Shown here: positions 34,030 through 54,019 of the stretch, piece by piece
Numbering within the stretch: position 1 is the stretch's first letter
Layout: every line of letters starts with the position of its first letter
Source of the DNA: Cristatella mucedo
Lineage: Eukaryota; Bryozoa; Phylactolaemata; Cristatellidae
Direction of reading: 5' to 3'
DNA length: 64,000 bases
Assembly: GCA_009760855.2 (NCBI GenBank)
Contig: WPIO01000038.1
Coordinates: 1 to 64,000, forward strand
Position numbers and translations under genes: made by a program
The notes under the pieces: generated by a model
Database searches by the model: none
What the model saw: the letters and a program-made list of their open reading frames with translations, nothing else
Told to the model about the DNA's origin: nothing

Positions 34030-35735
34030 CATAAGCAATTAACACTAGATCTAACTCTTGAGCATAACAGTGGCAATGGCAGGACAACAAACTCTTAAAT
34101 TACTTTCGGATGGCGGAATCTCAAACCGGTTTAAACATGTTCTAGATACGGCTCAGCTCCTTCGCCACGTCAAAAAGCAGTTTAAACTGGTATCTGAGGA
34201 ACTTCCATCATAACTTAATTTATACGCTTACCTAAAACTAACGTATTACAAGGTGTTGCAGCAGCAATATTGCATCTGATTATGAAACAGTGCGAGATTC
34301 AGCAGCAGAAGGGAGGTGCTTGTTTTCATTTAAATGAGCTTTTTTTCTATGAGTATACCATGGCAACCAAGGTTTCAGATTTTTCTAGACTCGGTGGTGA
34401 GATTTTCCATGATTGGAGCAAAATATTTCATTCTATTATATGGATAAATTGCAAGATTAGTGAAAGAATATCTATGGGTATTTAGGATTTGAGTCATTTA
34501 ATTTCCAACTACTCAACTATCGTTGGTGGTTTCACTAGCTTTGAAAGACAAAGTTCAGTGGTTCGTTAAAAAGAACCTATTTGCAAAGAAGAAAATTGCA
34601 TATACTCAGAAAGATGCGATAGGATAAATGCTCACATTTAGAAACAACGTGCTAATAGACGTGAAGAGATTGCAAAGATAGCTTGGAAACAGACATGTGA
34701 TGAGACTGTGCGAATAAATTGTATTTAAGTGATTAGGAACTTCCTGAAAATCCATGTCATCTGTTTTTGTAAGTATTACTCCTTTAATTGTGAAAATGGC
34801 GGTGCTGATTCATGGAAGATCAGATGTGAACATGAGAAGGAACTGAAGTTATCGGTTCTACCGCGTATTATGGTTACTGATTATGATTGCACCCCAGAAA
34901 TTTCGTTAGCTGTTAGAGTAGTTGCGGCCAAGAACTGTTTTATTGTGATAGAGGTTTCCAATGCGGAGATAAAAATTCGATGTGGAGGTACTATTTTATG
35001 TAGCTATTTGTTTCTTGTTTACATAGAAAATTGATGTACCTATTCAAGATGTAATCAATCATGTAAGGAGACGTTTCGATTACTCAAGAACTATCGGAGG
35101 TTACCTATTTGCTTGCATTATGGTTACCGATTATCTATAAAGCACTCATAATATCATGAACACCATCAAACTATCACCAAATTCCCATTAAAACTACTCT
35201 ATCGCTATAAACGGATGTTTCTACGTAGCGAATCCACCTTATACACTCATTGAAACTGCCTTTTTCGACTGAACTACCGACTACAATCTTACAATTGATC
35301 AACACTTGTCTAGATTACCAGACTCAGTTTCCGTCAAGTATTATATTTCATTCGTGACACAGAATCAAAGCCATTCTTAGTCACACTGACGAAGTTTCTT
35401 CCCTTTCTTGATATTTTTCTATTAATTTATTTTTATTTAGCAGAGCAGGATTTAATGACTAGTCGTTATAACAAAATGCCTTAGCTAAGAGGAGTTTGGT
35501 TAGAAAAAGTACGCTTACAGCTGAAAGCGATAGGATTAGATCTTTTTCAAAGAAAGTTACGACAGCTTTATCATATTTATATTCCTACTCATCTTTACAA
35601 TTGTTCTTACAGCGACTATCAGTTCTTACATAGACGACCTCAATGGCATTTTTCACGTTTCTATAGTATTAACTGGTGTGGGTTCTCTCATTGGTTCAGC
35701 TTCTTTCACAAGTTGAGAAAGGAAAACACTCCCAA
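34030..35735. other. AT-rich unassigned interval
   Basis: Base composition drops sharply here. A 101-codon plus frame (34729-35034) has no motif I recognise. GCGTATTATGGTTACTGATT at about 34864 and GCATTATGGTTACCGATTAT at about 35115 are a short near-repeat. Possibly remnants of another DNA transposon. Confidence 0.35.
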
Positions 35736-35738
35736 CTA

Positions 35739-36597
35739 TTGGGTTGGCAACTAAGTTCGCCCCGTCTTTTTAAATTTTAACATTCATCGTGTCATTAAAA
35801 TCTTTTGTCATAACGTTTTAAGTTATTCGAAAGCAGATGTTTTTTTCTAACGGAATCTATTGGTTCGAGTTAATTATTTTCTTTATTTTCAGATCATTGA
35901 AATAGAATGTCATGCTAACAAAAATTAGCATTTTTCGATACCTCCTTTTTTGCTTTAAATTAAGGTTTCAAGGCCGCAAAATCTTCTCACGACGTGTGTG
36001 CTATGTTTGGAGAGGGTGCCAAGCTAAAAGAACCGGTCATGATTGGTGCGCCAAGTTCAAAAATGGCAATTTTGACCTCAAGGACGCACCTCGTTCTGGT
36101 CGTCCAGTTGAGTTCGATGAAGGGGAAATGAACCAGCGACAAGGGAACTGCCAGAGACGATGGAATGCTCCCACGCTGCTATAGAGAAGAAAAAGCATCA
36201 CTCGATGGGACAAGTGGTTCAGAAGTGTGGTGCTAGCTTCAAGTGACAACTACAAAAATCAACGAGCCACAATCCCCGCTGGTTTGCTCGCTCACTTTTC
36301 ATCGCTCAACTCACGGACACAAGCAGCAATTTCTTCACCGAATCTTTACTGGCGGTGAAAAAGGATGTGCCTGTAAATTAATATGAATCAGTGGGTGCAA
36401 GGAATAGCTTAGCCCCGGCGAACAAGCGAAACCGCGCATGAAACAAGACGCACGGTGAGACTTGGAAGGGATTGTCCATTATTAATTGCTTGAACGGAAT
36501 CAAACGGTCAACGCGTGACTCAATTTTCAACATATGGAAAGGACCTAATCGGCGGCATAAAGTTCTTAAAACGGCGGGAACTTAGTTGCTAAACCAA
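35739..36597 (+). mobile_element. mariner transposon, internally deleted and degenerate
   Basis: The left end TTGGGTTGGCAACTAAGTTC is mirrored by the right end, whose reverse complement is TTGGTTTAGCAACTAAGTTC. TA flanks both ends (35737-35738 and 36598-36599), the mariner target duplication. Its 859 bp is short of the usual 1.3 kb. The transposase N-terminal part near 36010-36120 keeps WCAKFKNGNFDLKDAPRSGR followed by PVEFDEG. Later text near 36250-36370 resembles the LARHRATRGHKQ region in broken frames. It is non-functional. Confidence 0.92.
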
Positions 36598-36849
36598 TAG
36601 TTGCTAACGATAAGTTCCTAGAAAAAGGGATCAATGCGTTGTCCGACGATAAGGTTACTCAAGATGAGTTGCAAGAAATAATTATTCATGGAATGAACTT
36701 TGCAAGACTAACCATAGTTGATTGCGTTTAATTCTTCTCTTACAAAGCTTCTCTTAACGTTATTTACCCAAATCTAATTTTCTGACCGCGCGTAAACATT
36801 ATCTTTACGCTTGTATGAAGTGTCAACGAATACTTTGCATCTCTATTTA

Positions 36850-36862
36850 TCCCTTAGTCTCA

Positions 36863-36943
<81 letters not shown>

Positions 36944-36990
36944 CCTCTCTCTCTCTCTCCCTCTTTCTCTTTCCCTCTCTCTCTCTCCTT
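36850..36990. repeat. (CT)n microsatellite
   Basis: A CT run with a few CCCT and CTTT interruptions. Confidence 0.95.
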
Positions 36991-37326
36991 CTCTATTTCT
37001 TGCTCGCTCGTTTCATACCGCTACGTTCTCCCGACCCTCATTATTTCAGCCGGAGGCACTACGCATGCAGTATCTAGATAATCGAAGCTCTTAATACGCC
37101 AAACGGTAACGACCCAGCGTTCGATACCCTGCAGGCAGCGTAGCAGCAGAATCGTTTTAGACAAAGCACAACTAACTGCCTGTCTAATTCGGCTAACACA
37201 GCATGTAGACTCTCGACTGATTCGCTTACAGGCGTACAGCAGCTCACGCTCTGATATATTTTTATTTTCAAGACTGTTTTTTATTGTGTTTGCAGAGTCA
37301 CATATGTTAGTTCAGCCGATACGTTG

Positions 37327-37715
37327 TCGTTTGTTCATAGAGCCAGCTCAGTTCCTGCTATTGGCACAGTGCCAATAGCAGACTCCTAAACTTGGTCGCC
37401 AGCATCTGCTTTTATTTAGGATAAATTAACAAATTGAGAGGTACCTTTAAGCTGAAACTTTTTCCACAAAACTTTAATACTAAATGCTAAACCCTTAAGC
37501 ATAACCCTAAACCCAAGAACTCAAGGCTACCAAAATTTAACCTCTAGACCCTGAAACGCGAGCCAACCAACTCACAGCCCCTAAGCACTTCACCTAAAAT
37601 CCCAAGCCTTAAGTTTAAAGTAAATATAAACAGCAGACGCTGGTGACCACGTGTAGCAGCCTGCTATTAGTGACGTACCCGTAGCAGGAAGTGAGCTGGT
37701 TCTATGAACGAGCGA
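37327..37715. mobile_element. Fold-back element / MITE with about 100 bp inverted repeats
   Basis: 37330-37430 (GTTCATAGAGCCAGCTCAGT, then TCCTGCTATTGGCAC, then GGTCGCCAGCATCTGC) matches the reverse complement of 37625-37712 (GTTCATAGAACCAGCTCACT, then GGTCACCAGCGTCTGC). Inside the left arm lies a perfect 27 nt palindrome (37355-37381, arms CTGCTATTGGCAC). There is no coding capacity. Its 53.77-53.83 kb relative (CTGCTACTGGCACGATGCC) suggests a family. No target duplication was resolved. Confidence 0.7.
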
Positions 37716-37719
37716 TGCC

Positions 37720-38912
37720 ATATTACCGTATTACCTGGTTCGCGTGTTACCTGGTTACCGTATTACCTGGTTGGGTCGTCCTACTCCTCGGGATCGAGCT
37801 CAGCAGTGGCTCACCGACGAGCGACGGCAAGGTCCACTATTACTGGCCGGCAGACCGTTACTCCAAGAGAGCTGCGGTCAGGCTCACACCTTATTACTGA
37901 TGAACATATCGTAAAAATTACACTAATCTCACTAATATATACAATCGTATAGGGCGCCGATCGTAAGCGTCGGCTTATTGATGCTATTTCATCAGAATCT
38001 CTCGGTTCAAAGTCACGATTCATAGTTCGCAGTTCATTATCACGGGTAAGGCGCCAATCTTATGCCGACGCGTGAGCCGTGTGCAACCGCTGCGGCTGTA
38101 GGTGGCCTCGGAAGAAGAGCCTCGAGTTGCGTTTTCATAAATATTTAATTGAGAGTATTTTAAAGTTCATTGAATAGCTAAACATTTTACTACTTTTGGA
38201 GCTCTCTGAAAATTTAAAATTATTTTAAATAACTCGATACTCGGTAAATCTATCAAATTTCTTTGTTGTTACATGGCAGATCATTCCAGGAATTCCGTGC
38301 ACAAAATCCCTTGCACAGAATTCCGTGCGCAGAGCGCAAAATTATAGATAGACTAGAATGCTTGAGCAAACGCATAGCTAAAGCAACGGGTGTATTTGAT
38401 GCTGCCATCAACGTCTCTTTCGTCGGCGACGAATTTCAGTGCGCCGAAAGAAAACCACGGAAAAGGCTCTAGGAGACCACGACGGAAGCAAAGCGCAGCA
38501 AAAGAAGCGAGTGAATGTGAAGGAAATCGACAGCAAGTCATTGCATTCTCCGCAACGGTGGAGAATGCACAGGGCTCCGATGGCAATTGCTGTCAGCAAG
38601 CTGTACGTGTTTCCGTCAGCATGCCCTAAGGAGCCCGTTTCACTGGAGGTAACTACTTCCGGTAGGTAGCATTTTGGCAGAATCTGGTAGTTTACGTATT
38701 GACATTGTGAAATTTGGAGCAGTCCAAGTAAAACATTAATAATTTTCCCAATCAAAATAGAACCGCATATTAAAGAATGACATTCAAAGTCGCTTTAATG
38801 TGGAAACCCGACAGTTCTGAACGTAGTTGTTAGTATTCCGTACAGCAGAATGCCGTATACTGCTTCTGTTGCAAGTGGCTTTGTGTGACGCGAATGAGGC
38901 TACAGTCTGAAG
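37720..38912. other. Unassigned interval
   Basis: A short TATTACCTGGTT repeat occurs three times at 37720-37770. Otherwise I see no gene or repeat with support. Confidence 0.4.
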
Positions 38913-39239
38913 TGTAGTTTAACATTTTCCAGCGGCAGGTACGCGATACCACGCAGAACACCGAAGCGGGCTCAAAGACGTTTATTCACACGGACGCCGC
39001 AGCAGGCCAGTACGCGATTGCCCGCCGTACGTCCTCGACCTGACTCCCAGGCCTTTGGCGCCCTTTACTTATATACCACTATCATAAATCACAACAGGCC
39101 ATTAACCAATGACAGTGTCATAATCTCAAAATAGTCACACAAGGATTCAGCAGTTGGCAGTCCTTGACCTTGGAGGAGCATGAAAAGTCAAGGGACCTAG
39201 GGCAGCGCACGATATGGAATGGACGGAACTTGAACTACG
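38913..39239 (-). repeat. Solo LTR, same family as 21.9-22.2 kb
   Basis: On the minus strand it has a TATA-like GGTATATAAGTAAAG (about 39075), GCGGCGTCCGTGTGAATAAA and CGTCTTTGAGCCCGCTTC, and ends TTAAACTACA. The plus-strand ends are TGTAGTTT and GAACTACG. No internal region follows on either side. A 5 bp target duplication is not evident. Confidence 0.75.
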
Positions 39240-39439
39240 TCTTTAAACTGACTTAACCCTTGATAAACAGACGCTATTTTTAGTGGGAATAGACCGGGCT
39301 CATTACCATGCCGTGTTAGAACGCGTCATCGCGGCAATCTTGCTGCATTTAGCATAGATGAATGTGGCCTTGAGAGGATTTATTTCCGATATGCTCAACG
39401 TTAGTTATTTGCAACGGAAGTTTGCTTGGCGAAGACCAA

Positions 39440-39790
39440 TTACTTGCAAAAAATGACAATCCCATAATGGCCGAACACTTACGGTGCATTCAGAATGCAA
39501 AAACCGTAGTCCACTATCTGGGGCCTGAAAGTCAATCTGATCGCCTTTTTGAAGGTGTTCAAATTCACGTGAACAATGATAAACACTAAAGCATTATACT
39601 GGTATGCACTCCAGATTTCAGCCACAAGCAAGCAAATGACCACAATCTTTCGTGTCGTTGAACTTCAAAAGGACAAGGAGGCGATTAATGAGAACCTTGT
39701 GGGGTTACTGAAATTGGCGGACACGAGTGGAGCCTGACTTTTTGAGTCAGTCTTTGAAAAGCTCGATCAGTTGGAAATATATTGATGAAT
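39440..39790 (+). pseudogene. hAT-superfamily transposase remnant (zf-TTF/DUF4371-like)
   Basis: The plus frame gives LAKNDNPIMAEHLRCIQNAK, then TVVHYLGPESQS. After a stop, CTPDFSHKQ follows, and after a shift ELQKDKEAINENLVGLLKLA with the continuation DTSGA. This order of motifs (HYL.. then CTPD.SH.. then VGLL...DTSG) is the text of hAT-like transposases of the ZMYM/DUF4371 type. There are at least three disabling changes. Terminal repeats were not found. Confidence 0.75.
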
Positions 39791-39989
39791 TGCAGAGGCC
39801 AAGCTTTAGATGGCGCTATACAAAACTCTCCTGCGTAACACCCACATGTTCTTTATGACTTTGTGGAATTACAGACGGAGATATATAGTTAATGCTGGAA
39901 ATTTGAAGTAAGTAAGTAAGTAAAGTTTGTAAGCTTTCTTTGCTGAAAAAGCTTGGATGGCTGTCGGTTGATCAAGTGATACAGAGTAA

Positions 39990-40255
39990 AGTTTTTTGTG
40001 CTAAAACGTAACGCCCGCCAAGGCTTGGCTCCTTCGCACGCTTACCCACAAGGCCCTACAAGGCTTGGCTACTTCGTACCTGGCTGAACTGCTGCACCAG
40101 TTTCAGCCTCCTCGCTCCCCCAGGTCCTGTGTGGACAATAAATTAGCTCTTCCATTCCTCCGCCTAAAGATCGTTGGCGACAGAAGCTTCAGCTCTGCAA
40201 GTGCTAAACTGTGGAACTCGCTTCCACAATTCTTACGGAAAGACCGATGTGATTG
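39990..40255 (+). mobile_element. LINE-B C-terminal fragment
   Basis: The plus frame keeps ATSYLAELLHQFQPPRSPRS, then KIVGDRSFSSASAKLWNSLP. This is the C-terminal region typical of L2/CR1-like LINEs but distinct from LINE-A. It runs directly into the LINE-A copy at 40262. Confidence 0.65.
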
Positions 40256-40261
40256 CCAGGC

Positions 40262-41515
40262 ACAATCTAGGCTTTCACTCCTATGCAGACGACACTTGAA
40301 TGTACCTTAGCGTTGATGCCTCTCAGCCCTCTAGCACATCGAATTCTCTCAACTCCCTTGCTGCATGAATTGATGGCATCCGCAAATGGATGGCAGCAAA
40401 CTTTCTCGTATTGAAGGATGATATAAGGTTGAGGAAAAGGTTCGTGCGCCGTGTTGAAATAGTTATTTCAATAAATAATTCTTAAATTATTTATTTTTAA
40501 TGAATTGATATATCATTATTTTAACAAGGCTCGTCAAATTTTACTTCAACCTTATTAAAACTAACTTGACACTTATGGACAAACTAAGTGTGATTCGGAA
40601 ATTGGAAAACCTAAAGCTAAAACAAGGCTCTGCCATCATATCTCCTGTTGAATCTGCACGAAATCCCGGCGTCATGCTCCAAATTGGCATTTCATTAGAC
40701 GACCGCATCAGCTTCAAAGTCAAGTCAAACTACTTCGAGATACATAGCATTTCTGAAAATTGGGTTTGGTGAGACTGGGATACCACATCTTTATTGGCCC
40801 ACGTATTTGTGACATCCCGTCTTGACGTCTTTAACTCACTGCTTGCTGGTCTACCCGCCTGTGCACTCAGGCACTTACAGCTTGCGCAAAACTCTGCAGC
40901 AAGGCTTGTCTGTCGTAAGCGGTGCAGTTTCCACATCACACCGCTTCTAGTTGACTTGCACTGGCTACCAGTCAAGCAATGCATCGACTTCATGGTTCTG
41001 TCACTGACTTTTAGGTCCAGTCATTATTGGGCTCCAGCCTACCTATCAGATCTACTCCACCACCAAACTAAGCATCGTACCACCCGTTTTTCGAAATCTA
41101 ACTGCTTACCAATACCTCGTACAAATCTCAAATCCTTTGGAGGTCTTGCCTTTAGTTCGTATGCTCCCAAAGCCTGGAACTCACTCCCGACTTGCATCAG
41201 AACATCCCCTGACTTGACAACATTTAAAAAGAACTGAAAAACACACCTATTTAGGACAGCATTTAGTGGGTCCCTGTGAGTCGTCCTTTATGTGCTCATG
41301 CTTGCTGATACTGTGCACGCTGCCAGTAACCATGTTTGCATGCTGACCCTGTGCATGTCACCCCTAACAGCGTTATGCTTGTTGTCCTTCAGAGTTTTAC
41401 CACCAACTGTTCGATCATGCTTCCTTTGCAGTAAATGTAAATATTCCCTATACAAAATATTGAGTTCTCTGATGGTGCTATAACAATTGCATTATCATTA
41501 TTATTAGTAGTAGTA
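40262..41515 (+). mobile_element. LINE-A fragment (RT end to 3' tail)
   Basis: It begins GFHSYADDT at 40275, keeps [15 protein letters not shown], and continues after a nested MITE with SVIRKLENLKLKQGSAIISP, then [20 protein letters not shown] and SSYAPKAWNSLPTCIRTSPD. It ends with a diverged tail and ATT/AGT repeats at 41490-41530. The LINE-B/LINE-A join at 40260 looks like a template switch or nested truncation. Confidence 0.85.
40423..40555. mobile_element. Small AT-rich MITE nested in LINE-A
   Basis: About 131 bp with ends ATAAGGTTGAGGAAAA and TTTTACTTCAACCTTAT, an imperfect inverted repeat. It interrupts the LINE-A stretch that elsewhere reads GATGATAAAACTAAC, so both edges are visible. 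TA-type flanks suggest a Tc1/mariner-class MITE. It has no coding capacity. Confidence 0.7.
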
Positions 41516-41850
41516 GTAGTAGTAGTAGTATTAACGCAAAATTGGCCAGCTAATTTGAATGCGGGGGCAGCCACAAAGCCGGTAAGTGGCCTCCAGTTGA
41601 CCGGAGAGGAGTCGGAGAGGAGCCGTGAGGCCGCTGGCGAGAGGCCTCCGAAATTCGCGCGACGGCTCTCCGCTCGCGGTTCGTGAACTGTGGAGCATTG
41701 CTTGCGACACGCCGCGCGCGGAGGCGCGAGGAAGAGCGTCTCCGACCGGGCGGCGGCGGCCGCGGCTCCCTCCTCCGCTGAGTATCCCATGGTGTAGCGC
41801 ACGCGCGAGCGCTTCGGAGCAGCGCAGCAGCCTCCGCCGGTCGCTACATC

Positions 41851-42013
41851 GCTGCGCTGCTCCGAGCTTTGCAGCGCTGCTCTGAGCTTTGCAGCGCTGC
41901 TCCGAGCTTCGCAGCGCTGCTCCGAGCTTTGCAGCGCTGCTCCGAGCTTTGCAGCGCTGCTCCGAGCTTTGCAGCGCTGCTCCGAGCTTTGCAGCGCTGC
42001 TACGAGCTTCGCA
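41851..42013. repeat. 20 bp minisatellite, about 8 copies
   Basis: Unit TCCGAGCTTTGCAGCGCTGC in strict 20 bp register from 41861 to 42000, with single-base variants (TCTGAG, CTTCGC) and a decayed last copy. Each unit contains the palindrome GCAGCGCTGC. It lies about 700 bp upstream of the lectin ATG in GC-rich DNA. Confidence 0.95.
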
Positions 42014-42595
42014 GAATCTTCGCCGCTAGAGCCACATGTCGAGGCCGCACGCTGCACCTGGGCGAGACCGGCGCAGACTCGGCCGAACGCCCGGACACGC
42101 CGGCAGACCGCCCGCTCGGTCGAATAGCAAGAAGACACGCGCAGCAGCCGCTAGCGGCTGGGAGGAAGCGTCCAGTTACGGCGCTCGACTAGCCGGCCGG
42201 CCGGCCGGCCTCGGCTCACCCCGCTAGACGGGAAGGTGCAGTGCGACGACGCGCGACTGCGAGCGAGCTCGCGATCGGCCGCGCTTCCGGCGATGGGTGG
42301 GCGGGGCTCGGCGTAAGGGGGGGCGTCGGCTCCTCGGCCGCGCTCCCCCGCCGAGGAGCGCCTCAGCTCTCTTTGTTCTCGGCATTACGTAAGCATCGAT
42401 AAGCACCTGCTCGCAGTTAGCGAGCTCGAGCGCTCGCGTGAGAGCCCCCCGACGCGACAGCCACGCAAATAATGAGGTCGCCGCGTCCCAGCCAATGCAA
42501 TCGCCCGAGGGCTAAACGCACGTGGATCGGTTTAAGGGAGGCGCGTCCGTCCAGCGGCGCGACCGCAGTACGGCACCGGCGCCGCGGGCTCGTTG

Positions 42596-42596
<1 letters not shown>

Positions 42597-42641
<45 letters not shown>

Positions 42642-42642
42642 A
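42597..42642 (+). repeat. (GCC)n followed by CAG repeats in the putative 5' UTR
   Basis: About 14 GCC units run into CAGCAGCAGCAGCTGCAG, ending about 20 bp before the lectin ATG at 42672. A GCC repeat in a 5' leader is a length-variable element. Confidence 0.9.
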
Positions 42643-42671
42643 GCAGCAGCAGCTGCAGCGCCAGGGCAAAG

Positions 42672-51069
<8,398 letters not shown>

Positions 51070-52377
51070 GCGCCGCCCGCGCGTGCGACGCTCGCGGCGA
51101 GCGATGGAATCCGACGCTCGGCTCACGCGCGCGCGACCGCCGCGAAGGTAGCTCGGACCGGCCGGAGCGCGCTTTCGCGCGCGAGCTGCCCGCGACGACA
51201 TCGGGCCAAGTGCGGGCGCGCTCGACGACGCGGCTCGCGACGGAGCGAACAGATGGGACGAAGCTGCCGCCGTCTTCGTAGCGAAGCGGCGAAGGAGAAC
51301 CGAACGGTCCCAACCCTCGCTCCGGGGCGCGGAGGAGAGATGGCCGATTCTCACAACCGCTTCGCGCGCACGCTCGGCCCGCCCAGCCCCACCTCGCCAG
51401 CCGAGGAATGAGTCGCCTGAGGCTACAAACTGCGCATACGCTCAGTCGACATACGAAAGTCGTCGCGGCTGGGCGCGACGGCGGAGAGCGCGCGCGTCCA
51501 CCGCCGCCGGCGAGCGAGCGCGTAACGACGAAGCGCGCTCTTTCGACGCCCACGGACGCCGGTGTCATCCACTGAAAGAAAATCCGAGCGACGGCGGCTG
51601 CGGCCGAGGATGCGCGGCTCTATGCCGAGCTGCAGCCGCAGCGACGATCGTCTCTGCATCGATCGCTTCTGCGTTCAGCAAACGTCCAGCACTCCTCTCC
51701 AATTCGAGCTTCGAGGCCCAGCACTCAACGCCGCCGCCGCCACGCGCTATTGGCGGCTGCAAAGTGCGATCGCTGTACTAGTGGCTTGAGTTCGCAGGCC
51801 GCGAACCGACCGATTGGCGTTTGCTGGTACAATACACGCTCTTGCCAACCTGCGCTTACGTAACTGCTGCGACGGCTACGACGTCAAAGCACCCGCGATT
51901 CGGTTTCTTATCCAACAACCAACCTCTATCAAGTGGGACGCGCGCGCCATTGTGCTGGCAGCTTTGCGACCGGAATTTACCCCGAAACAGGCGTGCGATG
52001 ACGGCAGCGAAGTCGGCTCGTTTAGCGTTCCGCTTCGCTTCGCGAGCGGAACGCTCACGCGCTCTGCGAGCGCTAATCATTTTGCGACCCTCGACGGGCC
52101 GATAGCGCCAGAATCAGTAGCGCCTCCGAGCGGGCGGCGATCGCGAGCGGGGACTCAAGCCCGCGCGCCCGGACGCGGCCGCGTAGCGAGCAACAAAATT
52201 ACTTCTTTGAAGTCCAAGCGACACGCTTTCAGCACGCGGAGCAGCGCCAAAATCAGGAACTGCATAGACAAGAGTGCGATGGCCAAACGTGGTCGCGAGC
52301 TTTCGACTTCACTGCACGGCCATTGCAACTCCCGTTGTATAGAACTCCGCCGTCATCCGAGCGCCGGCCTTTATCGC
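51070..52377. other. GC-rich DNA downstream of the lectin gene
   Basis: The first part may be 3' UTR. Long frames on both strands have Arg/Ala-rich text typical of GC-rich non-coding DNA. I recognise no gene. Confidence 0.35.
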
Positions 52378-52480
52378 AATAATGATAATGACAATAGCAA
52401 CACACCTGGTATAGCGCCCTCAGAGAACTTAACCTCCTTCTAGGCGCATTACATTTGCTGCAAAGGAAGCATGTGCAACT
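52378..52480 (-). repeat. LINE-A-type tail module
   Basis: AATAATGATAATGACAATAG, ATAGCGCCCTCAGAGAACTT and AACCTCCTTCTAGGCGCATT lead to TTGCTGCAAAGGAAGCATG on the plus strand. Confidence 0.75.
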
Positions 52481-52494
52481 GATAGAAAAAACAC

Positions 52495-52680
52495 CGCAGC
52501 TCGTCTGATCTGTCATCAACGTCGTAGCTGCCACGCCACAACACTTTCGTCTGAGCTTCATTGGGTCCCAGTCAAGCGTCGAATCGACTTGAACATCCTT
52601 CCTTTGCAAGCCCGGTCGCTTCAATGGCTCGCACCGGCCTTGACCTATAACAGCTCGTTTCAGCGTTCACGTGCATTTAT
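52495..52680 (+). mobile_element. LINE C-terminal fragment (third variant)
   Basis: The plus frame gives LICHQRRSCHATTLSSELHW, then VPVKRRIDLNILPLQARSLQ and WLAPALTYN. This matches the LINE-A region [20 protein letters not shown] in layout but not in detail, so it is a related family. It is only about 60 codons long. Confidence 0.6.
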
Positions 52681-53994
52681 CTACAGAAGCTACACTTTAA
52701 AAAAGTCGCGCTTCAGTTCGCAGGCAATTACCTGCGCTAGTAGTGCACTGCATTGCGGATTTTCTTTCGGAGAGCTTGTGGAAAGTTCATTTCCTGTTAG
52801 TTCAATTATTGCAAGTGGACCTACGTTTCGCCACGTGGCTAATTAAGGATACATTGAGAAGAAAACGAACAAACCCCTCTGGTGCCTTTACACGCTCCGA
52901 ATTTCAGCTCCATAAGTGTAAATGCGGATAGAAAATGTACAAAATATTTCATTATACAAAAGTTCTTCACTGCTAAAATACGTATGCGGTACGCTATGTC
53001 CATAAACATGTGGAATAACGAAAGCGATAAATCGCTAGGTAATCGGATTTAGGAAGCTTTGACAAAATTTCTACCCACTATCTCTGCGACTTTTAACTTG
53101 TAAAATTACTTTTTGTAATGGCCCGTCAGTCCGTCTGAAAAGAAAAGCCGAGTATTCACCGACGCGTGAAGTGAATAGCGACCGCTGCCGCTCATCCCTC
53201 CACATTGCAGCTCCCAGCATGCATTCGCGAGAATGACCCATAGTATTTTACTTTTATTCTGCGAGTTTTGATCCACAAAAATTACTATCACGAGTACTTC
53301 CTTTTTGAGTGTTTTATGTCTTCGGAATAAGCTTAGGTTCTTACTCCACTTGTATAAAAACTTATCATAGCGGAAAAAAGAATGTAATGCCTTACAGATG
53401 ACCAAATGACGTCTTCGCTATACGTAGCCGGGGTCCAAAAACTATGCATATGCACGAGTTAGAGGCGATTGTGCATTTCGTCGAGCAGAAGTTGGTCAGC
53501 TTCGGAGATTTGTGCACACATTGAAAGAGTAGGCACTCACATATGGAGTTTGCGTACGGAAAGGGTCGCACTGTACGCCGGTGAGCGTATAATATGCGGT
53601 TAAGATCCTGCTATGACCGCTATGCTCATAGCTAGATGAACGATAGTCTTACGATCTTGTATTTCACATTTCAGGGTTTCGTGTATATGGTATTTAGAGT
53701 TTCAAATATGTGTTTTTCATAATAATTAGTGTTTACGGCTTTGGGGTTAACGATTTGCATGTCAGCCGTTTATGACCACTGGCTACCTTGGTCAACTTAC
53801 TGCTACTGGCACGATGCCTATAGTGGAGACAACACTCTTTTATAGACGTGCTCTGGCGTATTAGTGATTAAAGCTACTGAGCTGTCGATAAAATTCTTCT
53901 ATTCAACTACCTTTCCTCCCACGCGCGTCCAACTCCCTCCCCTGCAGCCAGCACCAGGCACTGGAGAAGCAAGGCTCTGCGGTCAGGCCAGGAT
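52681..53994. other. Unassigned AT-richer interval
   Basis: No gene recognised. At 53770-53825 the stretch CTGCTACTGGCACGATGCC resembles the arms of the fold-back element at 37.3 kb. Confidence 0.4.
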
Positions 53995-54019
53995 GCGGCG
54001 GCCAAGCAATGCATAGCTT

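Larger units (their letters stand above)
41540..42671 (+). promoter_or_regulatory. CpG-rich upstream region of the lectin gene
   Basis: Very GC-rich and CpG-rich DNA begins immediately after the LINE-A tail and leads to the lectin start codon. It contains the 20 bp minisatellite and a GCC repeat. A TATA box is not obvious. Assignment as a promoter region rests on composition and position only. Confidence 0.4.

Noticed and set aside
37480..37620. CCCTAA-like stretches suggesting an interstitial telomere
   Set aside because: Only scattered CCCTAA-like words without a regular array. It lies inside the fold-back element.
41389..42138. 249-codon minus frame with SSEQRC repeats
   Set aside because: It reads through the 20 bp minisatellite and a LINE-A tail (runs of Thr and Asn from ATT repeats). 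Not a gene.
51814..52443. 209-codon plus frame
   Set aside because: It ends inside a LINE-A-type tail, has no recognised domain, and lies in DNA with many chance frames.
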